Assembly (NCBI RefSeq): GCF_014873535.1
Contig: NZ_JADBEF010000001.1
Span: forward strand, 1,612,001 to 1,676,000
Direction of reading: 5' to 3'
Source of the DNA: Nonomuraea africana
Lineage (GTDB): Bacteria; Actinomycetota; Actinomycetes; Streptosporangiales; Streptosporangiaceae
Length of the DNA stretch: 64,000 bases
The notes below the pieces were generated by a model. That model was not told the origin of the DNA. It saw nothing but the letters and a program-made list of their open reading frames with translations, and made no database searches. The translations under genes were made by a program, and so were the position numbers. Of this stretch, positions 7,369 through 15,122 are shown in pieces. Each line of letters opens with the position of its first letter. The stretch's first letter is position 1.

Positions 7369-8966
7369 CTCTCTCCGCCGTCCTCTTCCTCGTCTTCGTC
7401 GTCGCCACGCTCGGCATCACCTTCTGGGCCAGCCGTCAGACCAAGACCGCCGCCGACTACTACGCGGGCGGCCGCTCCTTCACCGGTTTCCAGAACGGCC
7501 TGGCCATCGGCGGCGACTACATGTCGGCCGCCTCGTTCCTGGGCATCGCCGGCATCATCGCGCTGTCGGGCTACGACGGCTTCCTCTACTCCATCGGCTT
7601 CCTGGTGGCCTGGCTGGTCGCGCTGCTGCTGGTGGCTGAGCTCATGCGCAACTCCGGCAAGTTCACGATGGCCGACGTGCTGGCCTTCAGGATGAGCCCG
7701 CGTCCCGTCCGCACCGCCGCGGGCGTCTCGACGATCGTCGTCAGCATTTTCTACCTGCTGGCCCAGATGGTCGGCGCGGGCGCGCTGGTCGGCCTGCTGC
7801 TCGGCGTCACCGACCCCGCCCAGAAGAACCTGGTCATCGTGGGCGTCGGCGTCCTCATGATCATCTATGTGGTCGTGGGCGGCATGAAGGGCACCACCTG
7901 GGTGCAGATCGTCAAGGCGGTCCTGCTGATGGGCGGCGCGGCCCTGGTCACGCTGCTGGTGCTGGGCAAGTTCGGCTTCAACCTGTCGGCCCTGCTCGGC
8001 GACGCCGCCGCGCAGAGCGGCAAGGGCGAGGCCTTCCTCAAGCCGGGCCAGAAGTACGGCACCGAGGCGCAGGGCCTGGCCGGCAAGCTCGACCTGATCA
8101 GCCTCGGCCTCGCGCTCGTCCTCGGCACCGCGGGCCTGCCGCACATCCTGATCCGCTTCTACACCGTCCCGACCGCCAAGGACGCCCGCAAGTCGGTGCT
8201 GTGGGGGATCGGCATCATCGGCACCTTCTACCTGCTGACCCTCGTCCTCGGCTTCGGCGCCGCCGCCGTGGTCGGGACGAAGGCCATCACCGCGGGGGAC
8301 AAGGCGGGCAACACCGCGGCCCCCATGCTGGCCCAGCGGATCGGCGAGGACATCTTCGGCCCCGTCGGCGGCACGATCCTGCTCGCCCTCATCGGCGCCG
8401 TGGCCTTCGCCACGATCCTCGCGGTGGTGGCGGGTCTCACCCTCGCCTCCTCCTCCAGCTTCGCCCACGACCTGTACGCCCACGTGTTCAGGCGCGGCAC
8501 CGCCACCGAGCGGCAGGAGGTCGTGGTCGCCAGGGTGTCGGCGTTCGTCATCGGCGCGGCCTCCATCGGCCTCGGCATCCTGGCCCAGGGGCAGAACGTC
8601 GCCTTCCTGGTGGCGCTGGCCTTCGCGGTGGCCGCCTCGGGCAACCTGCCGGCGATCCTCTACAGCCTGTTCTGGAAGAGGTTCAACACCGCGGGCGCGG
8701 TGTCGGCCATCTACGGCGGTCTGGTCTCCGCCCTCATCCTGGTGATCTTCTCGCCGGTGGTGTCGGGCTCGGCGACCGCGCTGTTCAAGGACGCGAACTT
8801 CGCCTGGTTCCCGCTGTCGAACCCGGGCCTGATCTCCATCCCGCTCGGCTTCTTCTTCGGCTGGCTCGGCACCGTGCTGAGCAAGGAGTACAACGCGGAG
8901 AAGTACGCCGAGATCGAGGTCCGCTCGCTGACCGGCGTCGGCGCCGAGCAGGCCACCAAGCACTGA
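7365..8966 (+). CDS. actP: Cation/acetate symporter (SSS family)
   Basis: 533 residues from a GTG that overlaps the DUF485 stop. Signatures: ADYYAGGRSFTGFQNGLAIGGDYMSAASFLGIAG near the N-terminus in parts, GGMKGTTWVQIVKAVLL, then GTAGLPHILIRFYTVPTAKDARKS, and a VAFLVALAFAVAASGNLPAILYSLFWKRF block near residue 420. The insertion around residues 215-250 (SGKGEAFLKPGQKYGTEAQ) is typical of ActP and absent from the first symporter. It catalyses sodium- or proton-driven uptake of acetate or related monocarboxylates. A strong hairpin terminator follows. The gene symbol is given by family resemblance. Confidence 0.92.
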   Translation: MTLSAVLFLVFVVATLGITFWASRQTKTAADYYAGGRSFTGFQNGLAIGGDYMSAASFLGIAGIIALSGYDGFLYSIGFLVAWLVALLLVAELMRNSGKFTMADVLAFRMSPRPVRTAAGVSTIVVSIFYLLAQMVGAGALVGLLLGVTDPAQKNLVIVGVGVLMIIYVVVGGMKGTTWVQIVKAVLLMGGAALVTLLVLGKFGFNLSALLGDAAAQSGKGEAFLKPGQKYGTEAQGLAGKLDLISLGLALVLGTAGLPHILIRFYTVPTAKDARKSVLWGIGIIGTFYLLTLVLGFGAAAVVGTKAITAGDKAGNTAAPMLAQRIGEDIFGPVGGTILLALIGAVAFATILAVVAGLTLASSSSFAHDLYAHVFRRGTATERQEVVVARVSAFVIGAASIGLGILAQGQNVAFLVALAFAVAASGNLPAILYSLFWKRFNTAGAVSAIYGGLVSALILVIFSPVVSGSATALFKDANFAWFPLSNPGLISIPLGFFFGWLGTVLSKEYNAEKYAEIEVRSLTGVGAEQATKH

Positions 8967-8979
8967 TCCCGCGCGACCC

Positions 8980-9010
8980 GAAGGGCCAGGCTCGCAGAGC
9001 CTGGCCCTTC
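8980..9010. terminator. Perfect 14-bp stem terminator between convergent genes
   Basis: Arms GAAGGGCCAGGCTC and GAGCCTGGCCCTTC are exact complements around a three-base GCA loop. It lies 14 bases after the symporter stop and eight bases before the end of the convergent aldo/keto reductase, so it can serve both. Confidence 0.85.
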
Positions 9011-9018
9011 GCCGTGTC

Positions 9019-9945
9019 TCAGCGGGAGGCCCGGTCGAGCAGCGCCAGCTCGTCGGCCCCGAGCTTCAGGTGGACGGCGTCGAGCAGCGGCTTGAGCTGC
9101 TCGGCGTTGCGGGCGCTGGAGATCGGCGCGGCGACGGTCGGCTGGGCCAGCAGCCAGGACAGCGCGACCGTGGCCTGCTCCACGCCCCTGCCCGAGGCGA
9201 CCGTGGCCAGCGCCTCGAGGACGCGGGGACCCCGCTCGGTCTGCAGGTACTCCGCCGCCTTGCCCGCGCGCGGGCTGTCGACGGTGGCGCCGCCGGCGTA
9301 CTTGCCGGTCAGGAAGCCGCGGGCGAGGCCGAAGTACGGCGTGCTCGACAGCCCCTCGCGGGCCACGACCTCGCGCAGGTCGCCCTCGTAGCCGCGCTCG
9401 ACGAGGTTGTAGGGCTGCTGGAGCGCCACGTAGCGGGCCATGCCCTCCTCGTCGGAGATGCGCAGCGCCTCGGCCAGCCGGGGCGCGCCGTAGTTGGAGG
9501 CGCCGAGATAGCGCACCTTGCCCTCGCGCACCAGCGCGTCGAAGGCGGCCAGCGAGTCGGCCAGCGGCGTGTCCCGGTCGTCGACGTGCGCCCAGTACAG
9601 GTCGATGCGGTCGGTGCGCAGGCGGCGAAGGGAGTTCTCCACCGCGGTGCGGATCGTGGCAGGCGACAGGCCCTCGAGCCCGGCCAGCATGCCCACCTTG
9701 GTGGCCAGGACGATCGAGTCGCGGTTGCCGCGCTCGGCCATCCACTCGCCGATGATGATCTCCGAGGTGGACTCGCCCGTCGCCCAGCTCGGGTACACGT
9801 CGGCGGTGTCGATGAAGTTGCCGCCCGCCTCGGCGTAGGCGTCGAGGACGGCGAAGGAGGCCGCCCGGTCGGCGGTCCAGCCGAAGGTGTTGGTGCCGAG
9901 GCACAAAGGGAACACGGACAGCGCCGTGGTGCTGATCGATCTCAT
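9019..9945 (-). CDS. Aldo/keto reductase
   Basis: 308 residues from the ATG at 9945 (MRSIS); an upstream in-frame start at 9969 is less likely because homology begins with LGTNTFGW. Catalytic tetrad visible: Asp and Tyr in DTADVYPSW, Lys in LATKVG, His in LYWAHVDD. The C-terminal VALSWLLAQPTVAAPISSARNAEQL segment is the cofactor-binding end of the barrel. It should be an NADPH-dependent reductase of carbonyl compounds (YghZ/AKR11-13-like); the substrate cannot be read. It is transcribed alone, divergent from the esterase gene. Confidence 0.92.
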   Translation of the reverse strand: MRSISTTALSVFPLCLGTNTFGWTADRAASFAVLDAYAEAGGNFIDTADVYPSWATGESTSEIIIGEWMAERGNRDSIVLATKVGMLAGLEGLSPATIRTAVENSLRRLRTDRIDLYWAHVDDRDTPLADSLAAFDALVREGKVRYLGASNYGAPRLAEALRISDEEGMARYVALQQPYNLVERGYEGDLREVVAREGLSSTPYFGLARGFLTGKYAGGATVDSPRAGKAAEYLQTERGPRVLEALATVASGRGVEQATVALSWLLAQPTVAAPISSARNAEQLKPLLDAVHLKLGADELALLDRASR

Positions 9946-9980
9946 CCGGCTATTATGCGCGGGTCTCATAGGGAGGCCGG

Positions 9981-10940
9981 ATGGCGGCCAGGGTCTTGGT
10001 GGCGGGCGGCCTGCTCGTGCTGCTGGTCGCGGTCGCCGCCGCCGTGCTGGTCAACCGCGACGGGCCGGTCCAGGAACATCGGCCGCCGGTCCAGGAGGAC
10101 CGGCTCGCGGTCACCGAGCGGCGGCTCGACGATCGCCGCATGGAGCTCACGATCGACTCGGCGGCCCTCGGGGCCACCACCAGGGTCCGGCTGCTGCTGC
10201 CCAAGGGCTGGTCGCGCGAGGCCGGCCGGACCTGGCCGGTGCTGTGGCTGCTGCACGGCGGATTCGACGGCTACACCTCGTGGACCTCCAGGACCGACGT
10301 CGACCGCCTCACCGAGGACACCGGCGTCATCGTGGTCATGCCCGACGGCGGCAGGTGCGGCAGCTACTCCGACTGGTGGAACGGCGGAAACGGCGGGCCG
10401 CCCCGGTGGGCTACCTACCACCTCAAGGAGCTGCTTCCGCTGCTGGAGGCCCGCTATCGGGCGAGCGGGCGGCGGGCCGTCGCCGGATACTCGATGGGCG
10501 GGCAGGGCGCGATGCTCTACGCGGCCGAGGGCTACTTCCAGGCCGCCGCCTCCTTCAGCGGGGCGGTCCACATCCTGGCTCCGGGAGTGCCGCAGGCGGT
10601 CATGGCCGGCACCACGTTCGGCTGCCTCGGCACCGACTGGAAGCGCGTCTGGGGCGACCCCGACGACCAGCGCGCGGTCTGGCGCGCGCACAACCCCTAC
10701 CACCAGGCCGAACGGCTCAGGGGGGTGCGCCTGGTGGTGGCCTCGGGCACGGCGGAGCTGTGGGATGACCCCGCCGAGCACCTGGCGGGCAAGGCGGGCA
10801 GGGCCTTCGCCGCCAGGCTCGACGAGCTCGGCATCGCCGTACAGACGCACTTCTACCGGGGCAGGCACGATCACGCCTACTGGCAGCGGGAGCTGCACCG
10901 CGCCTATCCCACGCTGATGCGCGCTATCGGTGCTCGCTGA
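9981..10940 (+). CDS. Membrane-anchored or secreted esterase, antigen-85/FrmB-like alpha/beta hydrolase
   Basis: 319 residues. Residues 3-26 form a hydrophobic signal anchor (VLVAGGLLVLLVAVAAAVLV) without an obvious peptidase site. An alpha/beta-hydrolase domain follows: oxyanion strand LWLLHGGFDG, nucleophile elbow GYSMGG (Ser), and a late HDHAYW supplying the catalytic His, with WDD as a candidate acidic residue. The pattern fits the esterase D/antigen-85 family. Substrate unknown; an extracellular acyl-ester or mycolyl-like hydrolase or transferase is possible. Its 3' end overlaps the convergent MFS gene by 17 bases. Confidence 0.85.
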   Translation: MAARVLVAGGLLVLLVAVAAAVLVNRDGPVQEHRPPVQEDRLAVTERRLDDRRMELTIDSAALGATTRVRLLLPKGWSREAGRTWPVLWLLHGGFDGYTSWTSRTDVDRLTEDTGVIVVMPDGGRCGSYSDWWNGGNGGPPRWATYHLKELLPLLEARYRASGRRAVAGYSMGGQGAMLYAAEGYFQAAASFSGAVHILAPGVPQAVMAGTTFGCLGTDWKRVWGDPDDQRAVWRAHNPYHQAERLRGVRLVVASGTAELWDDPAEHLAGKAGRAFAARLDELGIAVQTHFYRGRHDHAYWQRELHRAYPTLMRAIGAR

Positions 10941-12426
10941 GGCTCAGCGCCCTGGGTGTCAGCCACCAGACGGCGAGACCCGCGACCAGCATCAACGCCG
11001 CTCCGGCCGCTCCCGTGACCGCGAGCGACTCGGTGAAGGCGGCCTGCGCCTGCCTGGCCAGCTCGGCCCCCGCCGCGCCCGCCTCCCGCGCGGCCTCCAG
11101 GGCTCCGCCGAGAGACTCCTCCACGGCCTGCGCGGGCATGCCTTCAGGGACCGTCAGCCGGGCCCGGTAGAAGGCCGCGGCGAGGCTGCCGAGCACCGCC
11201 ACGCCCAGCGTGCCGCCGAGCTCGTAGCTCGTCTCCTCGATGGCGGCCGCGCTGCCCGCCTTCTCCGGTGGCGAGCCCGCCATGATCACCGCGGAGGCGA
11301 TCGCCAGGGAGCCCATGCCCGCGCCGACCAGGAGCAGAGATAGGGCGACGGGGCCGTAACCGAGCGGGCTCGGCGCGGCGAACAGCACCAGGAAGCCCGC
11401 TCCGGCCACCAGCAGGCCGCCCGCCAGCACGGTGCGCGCGCCGATCCTGGCCGCCAGCGCCGGCGCCAGCGGCGACAGCACGAACGCGCCGAGCGCGGTC
11501 GGCAGCATCCGCACGCCCGTCTCCAGCGGCGAGTAGCCCTGCACCAGCTGCATCCACTGCGCCAGCAGCAGCATCATCGCGGCCATGGCGATCGAGGTGG
11601 TCAGTGCGGCGACCGTGCCCGCGCTGAAGGCGGGGCTGCCGAACAGCCTGATCTCCAGTAGCGGGTCCTTCCTGGTCAGGCAGCGCCTGACGAACCAGCC
11701 CAGCAGGACGGCGGCCGCGGCCAGCGCGACCCAGCCGCCCGCGTCGCCGGCGTGCTTGATGCCGTAGACGAGGGCGACCATGCCGGCGATCGACAGCAGG
11801 GTGCCGAGGGCGTCCCACCGGCCAGGATTCGGGTTGCGCGACTCGGGCAGCAGCATCAGCCCCGCCACGATCGCGACGGCCATCACCGGCACGTTCACCA
11901 GGAACGCGGCGTGCCAGCTGAACGCCTCCAGCAGCAGCCCGCCCAGGATCGGGCCGAGCGCGGCGCCGAGGGCGGCCATCGCCGACCAGATCCCGAGCGC
12001 GGTGGCCCGCTCCCTCGGGTCGGTGAACAGGGTGCGGATCATGGACAGCGTGGACGGCATGATCATCGCGCCGCCCACGCCGAGCAGCGCCCTCAGCGCG
12101 ACGAGGGCGGCCGGGTCCTTCGCCCACACCACCGCGACCGACGCCGCGCCGAACAGCGCGAAGCCGCTGATCAGCATCTTCCTGCGGCCCCAGCGGTCGC
12201 CCAGGGCGCTGATCGTGACGAGCAGTCCCGAGACGGCCAGCGAGTAGGCGTCGACCATCCACAGCAGCTCGATGGCGTCCGGCCGCAGATCCTCGGAGAT
12301 GGCGGGCAGCGCCACGTTGAGGATCGTCATGTCCATGACGACGAGCAGCAGGCTCGCCGACAGGACGGCCAGGGCCGCCCACCGCCGTCCGCGGCTCAAC
12401 CGGCCGCTCTCCTGCACCTGGGTCAT
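10924..12426 (-). CDS. MFS drug-efflux transporter, DHA2 (14-span) family
   Basis: 500 residues, ATG overlapping the stop of the upstream TetR gene (ATGA). Signatures: LLVVMDMTILNVALPAISEDL (motif D1 of DHA2 pumps), GDRWGRRKMLI (motif A), and motif C-like ALGAALGPILGGLLLE. The 14-span length fits EmrB/QacA-type proton-driven multidrug exporters. Co-transcription with a TetR repressor supports a substrate-induced efflux operon. The ligand is unknown. Confidence 0.92.
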   Translation of the reverse strand: MTQVQESGRLSRGRRWAALAVLSASLLLVVMDMTILNVALPAISEDLRPDAIELLWMVDAYSLAVSGLLVTISALGDRWGRRKMLISGFALFGAASVAVVWAKDPAALVALRALLGVGGAMIMPSTLSMIRTLFTDPRERATALGIWSAMAALGAALGPILGGLLLEAFSWHAAFLVNVPVMAVAIVAGLMLLPESRNPNPGRWDALGTLLSIAGMVALVYGIKHAGDAGGWVALAAAAVLLGWFVRRCLTRKDPLLEIRLFGSPAFSAGTVAALTTSIAMAAMMLLLAQWMQLVQGYSPLETGVRMLPTALGAFVLSPLAPALAARIGARTVLAGGLLVAGAGFLVLFAAPSPLGYGPVALSLLLVGAGMGSLAIASAVIMAGSPPEKAGSAAAIEETSYELGGTLGVAVLGSLAAAFYRARLTVPEGMPAQAVEESLGGALEAAREAGAAGAELARQAQAAFTESLAVTGAAGAALMLVAGLAVWWLTPRALSLSEHR

Positions 12427-12986
12427 CGGCCCATGCCCCTCAGGAAGGTGTCGACGAGCAGCCCCGCGGCGTCCCTTCTGGCCACGTCGCCTCGGCGCAG
12501 GCTCTCCCTCACCGCGACGAGCAGGCCGTACACCGCGTTGCTCACCCACCGCACCGGCAGGTCGGCGCGCAGCACCCCGGCCCGCTGAGCGGCACCGAAC
12601 AGCGCCATCTCCCGCCCTTCCAGCTCCTCCAACTTGCGCAGCAGGCCGGGGTCGACCTCCATGGCCGGGTCGGTCAGCGCGAACCCGTGCTCGTCGGCCA
12701 TGTCGACCAGGCTGACGAGGAGATCGCGCAGGGTGGCGGTCAGCCGCGCGGGGTCGCTCTCCTGGGCGGCGGCCGCGAGGTCGACCGTGTCCTGCACCTG
12801 CTCCCAGCGCTCCAGCGCCCGCCGCCCGAGGGCGATGAGCAGGTCGTCGCGGCTGGAGAAGTGGCGGTGCAGGGTGGCCCTGCTGACCCCCGCCGCCTCG
12901 GCCAGCTCGGCCATGGAGGCGGTGGGGTGGGCGTTGAGGTGGTGGATCGCCGCCGTGACGATCTGCTCCTCGGTCACTGCCATCAA
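12423..12986 (-). CDS. TetR-family repressor of the MFS efflux operon
   Basis: 187 residues. N-terminal helix-turn-helix: MAELAEAAGVSRATLHRHFSSRDDLL, followed by the variable ligand-binding helices. First gene of a two-gene operon with the transporter (four-base overlap), the usual arrangement for a local drug-responsive repressor. A short palindrome lies about 20 bases upstream of its start and is a candidate autoregulatory operator. Confidence 0.93.
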   Translation of the reverse strand: MMAVTEEQIVTAAIHHLNAHPTASMAELAEAAGVSRATLHRHFSSRDDLLIALGRRALERWEQVQDTVDLAAAAQESDPARLTATLRDLLVSLVDMADEHGFALTDPAMEVDPGLLRKLEELEGREMALFGAAQRAGVLRADLPVRWVSNAVYGLLVAVRESLRRGDVARRDAAGLLVDTFLRGMGR

Positions 12987-13006
12987 GACATCCCCGTCTC
13001 ACTTGC

Positions 13007-13018
13007 GACATAAATGTC
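13007..13018. promoter_or_regulatory. Candidate TetR operator upstream of the efflux operon
   Basis: GACAT-AA-ATGTC is a perfect five-base inverted repeat around two bases, placed 21 bases upstream of the TetR start codon. Position fits an autoregulated operator; it is short, so binding is only suggested. Confidence 0.4.
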
Positions 13019-13104
13019 TCAAACGATACCTGATTCTCTCACGTACGGTGATCTCCCCTTGACGGCAGGTCCTGCGCGGCGAGGCCCCGGCTATCGTTCG
13101 GGCT

Positions 13105-13707
13105 GTGGACCAGACGTCACCGCGCCCCGACGAGGCCCGCTCCGGCCCCACCGTCAAGGACTTCCCCGACGGCGACTCACGCACCCGGATCCTCGACGCG
13201 GCGGAGGAGCTGTTCGCGGGAGGGGGCTACGCCGCGACGCCGACCTCGCTGATCGCCAAGCTGGCGAAGGTCCCCAAGGGCCTGCTGTTCCACTACTTCC
13301 CCCGCAAGATCGACGTCCTGGTGGCCCTGGTCGACGAGCGGACGCTGGTGGAGGAGGGGCGCGAGGTCGAAGCGGTGCCCGGCGACGCGGCCGGCACGCT
13401 GTCCAGGCTCGCCCGGCGGCTGCCGCTGCGGGCCTCGCCGGCGATGCGGCGCATCCTGTTCAGGGAGGCCGACACCCACGGCTCGGTGCGCGAGCGGCTG
13501 GGGCGGCTGAACGGAGAGCTGATCGGGCGTTCCAGGTTCGCGCTGGAGCTGGCGCTGCCGGGGGCGAGGGGTGACCGGGCGCGGCTCGAGGTGGCCGCGG
13601 CGACGTTCGCCGCGGTGCTGCTCTACCAGGAGAACCTGTGCCAGCTCACCGGGCACCAGATCGATCCCGACGCCGTGGCCGACCTCATCGCCCACTCCCT
13701 CGCCTGA
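13105..13707 (+). CDS. TetR-family regulator
   Basis: 200 residues, GTG start (MDQTSPRPDEA). The helix-turn-helix PTSLIAKLAKVPKGLLFHYFPRKIDVL covers residues ~48-75, preceded by RTRILDAAEELFAGGGYAAT. The C-terminal ligand domain is undistinctive. It stands alone, divergent from the efflux operon and convergent with an SDR gene, so its target is not evident; it may act on the shared intergenic region. Confidence 0.88.
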   Translation: MDQTSPRPDEARSGPTVKDFPDGDSRTRILDAAEELFAGGGYAATPTSLIAKLAKVPKGLLFHYFPRKIDVLVALVDERTLVEEGREVEAVPGDAAGTLSRLARRLPLRASPAMRRILFREADTHGSVRERLGRLNGELIGRSRFALELALPGARGDRARLEVAAATFAAVLLYQENLCQLTGHQIDPDAVADLIAHSLA

Positions 13708-13728
13708 CCCCGCCCGGCCGCGGGCCCG

Positions 13729-14517
13729 CTATCCGCCGATGTGCGGGGCGCGCGCGGCCGACGAACCGTCCCTGATCAGCTCGCCGGTGAGGTTGCCGTT
13801 GGCGGCCGAGCCGAGGAACGCCACGATCCTGGCCACGTCGTCGGCGTCGGAGAGCCTGCGGGTGGGCGTGGCGGCGGCGAGGGCGTCGAGGATGGACGAC
13901 GGGATGGGCGGGCGGCTGTCGGTCAGGGTGAGGCCGGGGGCCACGACGTTGACCAGGATCCCGTCCCTGCCGCCGTTCCACGCGAGGCTGCGGGCCAGGC
14001 CGTACAGGCCGGACTTGGCGGTCCCGTAGGGGCCGGGTCCCGGCAGTCCGTCCTCCGCGACGCCCGAGGAGATCAGCACGATGCGGCCCCATCCCTTGGC
14101 GCGCATGCCGGGAAGGACCGCGCTGACCGCCGCCGCCGCTCCGACGAGATTGGCGTTGATCATCGCCTCCCACTCCGCCAGCGGCACGTCCTCGAACCGG
14201 ACGCTGGGGTCGGGCGGGCCGTCCCCGCCCCAGCGGACGGCGTTGGCGACCAGGACGTCGATCGCGCCCCAGTGCGCCTCGACCGCCTCGACGGCCAGGC
14301 CGACGCTCGGCAGGTCCTCGAGGTCGAGCCGCACGACGTACGCCTGCCCGCCCGCGGCCTCGACGTCCGCCGCCACCTTCTCAGCCTTGTCCCTGTTGGC
14401 CCGGTAGGTGATCGCCACTCTGGCGCGCTCGCGGCCGTAGGCGCGAGCGGTCGCCGCGCCGATCCCGGTCGAGCCGCCCGTGACGAGGACCACGCGGTCC
14501 CTGAGCTCGGTGTCCAT
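13729..14517 (-). CDS. Short-chain dehydrogenase/reductase
   Basis: 262 residues. Classical SDR: cofactor motif TGGSTGIG at residues 14-21, NAG-like motif altered to VANAVRW, catalytic Ser in VLISSGVAE and Tyr-x-x-x-Lys in PYGTAKSG (YGTAK). The basic residues after strand 2 (YRANRDKAE) favour NADPH. Divergent from a MarR gene, with palindromes in between, so it is probably the target of that repressor. Substrate unknown. Confidence 0.92.
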   Translation of the reverse strand: MDTELRDRVVLVTGGSTGIGAATARAYGRERARVAITYRANRDKAEKVAADVEAAGGQAYVVRLDLEDLPSVGLAVEAVEAHWGAIDVLVANAVRWGGDGPPDPSVRFEDVPLAEWEAMINANLVGAAAAVSAVLPGMRAKGWGRIVLISSGVAEDGLPGPGPYGTAKSGLYGLARSLAWNGGRDGILVNVVAPGLTLTDSRPPIPSSILDALAAATPTRRLSDADDVARIVAFLGSAANGNLTGELIRDGSSAARAPHIGG

Positions 14518-14529
14518 GATTTCCTCTCA

Positions 14530-14580
14530 ACTTCAAACGATTGGAGATTGAAATCAATATAGGTCCAGATGATTTGAAGT
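14530..14580. promoter_or_regulatory. Two nested inverted repeats in the SDR/MarR divergent promoter
   Basis: Outer arms ACTTCAAA (14530-14537) and TTTGAAGT (14573-14580) are exact complements. Between them ATTGA-AA-TCAAT (14547-14558) forms a second palindrome. Both types resemble MarR-family sites and lie between the two divergent start codons; they are probably operators of the adjacent MarR protein. Confidence 0.55.
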
Positions 14581-14603
14581 CAAGAAGATTGGTCCTTGCT
14601 ACC

Positions 14604-15122
14604 ATGGAGGCCATGACCGCCTCCTCCGCCTCCGAAGACTCGACCGGCAGCTGGCTGCACGAGGACCTGCACTGGCTGTTCGCCCGGTTGAAGCAGGGCC
14701 TGGCCACAGCCGAGAGCGCGGTGGTCAGGGAGCACGGCATGAGCCTCTGGGGCTACACCGTGCTGATGGCGATCGTCGAGGCCCCCGCCCGCACGCAGCT
14801 CGCCCTCGCCCAGGCGGTGTCGGTCGACAAGAGCAAGCTGGTGGCCATCCTCGACGAGCTCGAAGGCGCGGGGCTGGTGGCGCGCCGGCCGGACCCGGCG
14901 GACCGCAGGGCGCGCATCATCGAGGTCACGCCCCAGGGCGGCCGCGCGCTCAAGGCCGCCCGCGGCGACATCGAGGCCATCGAGGACCGGCTGCTGGCCG
15001 GCCTCGACGCCGGAGAGGGCGCCGTGGTGCGGAAGGCGCTGCGCCGGCTCGTCGGCGCGCCCCTCCTGGCGATCGAGGACGGCCGGCCGGCCGAGACCGG
15101 CTGCCCGCCCGCGGGCCCCTAG
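14604..15122 (+). CDS. MarR-family transcriptional regulator
   Basis: 172 residues from the ATG at 14604; a second ATG at 14613 is also possible. Winged helix: MSLWGYTVLMAIVEAPARTQLALAQAVSVDKSKLVAILDELEGAGLV in parts, then the wing RRPDPADRRARIIEVT, the conserved D-P-x-D-R-R of MarR. Probably a dimeric repressor released by a small phenolic or oxidant ligand, controlling itself and the divergent SDR. The 3' end overlaps the convergent acyltransferase gene by four bases. Confidence 0.9.
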   Translation: MEAMTASSASEDSTGSWLHEDLHWLFARLKQGLATAESAVVREHGMSLWGYTVLMAIVEAPARTQLALAQAVSVDKSKLVAILDELEGAGLVARRPDPADRRARIIEVTPQGGRALKAARGDIEAIEDRLLAGLDAGEGAVVRKALRRLVGAPLLAIEDGRPAETGCPPAGP

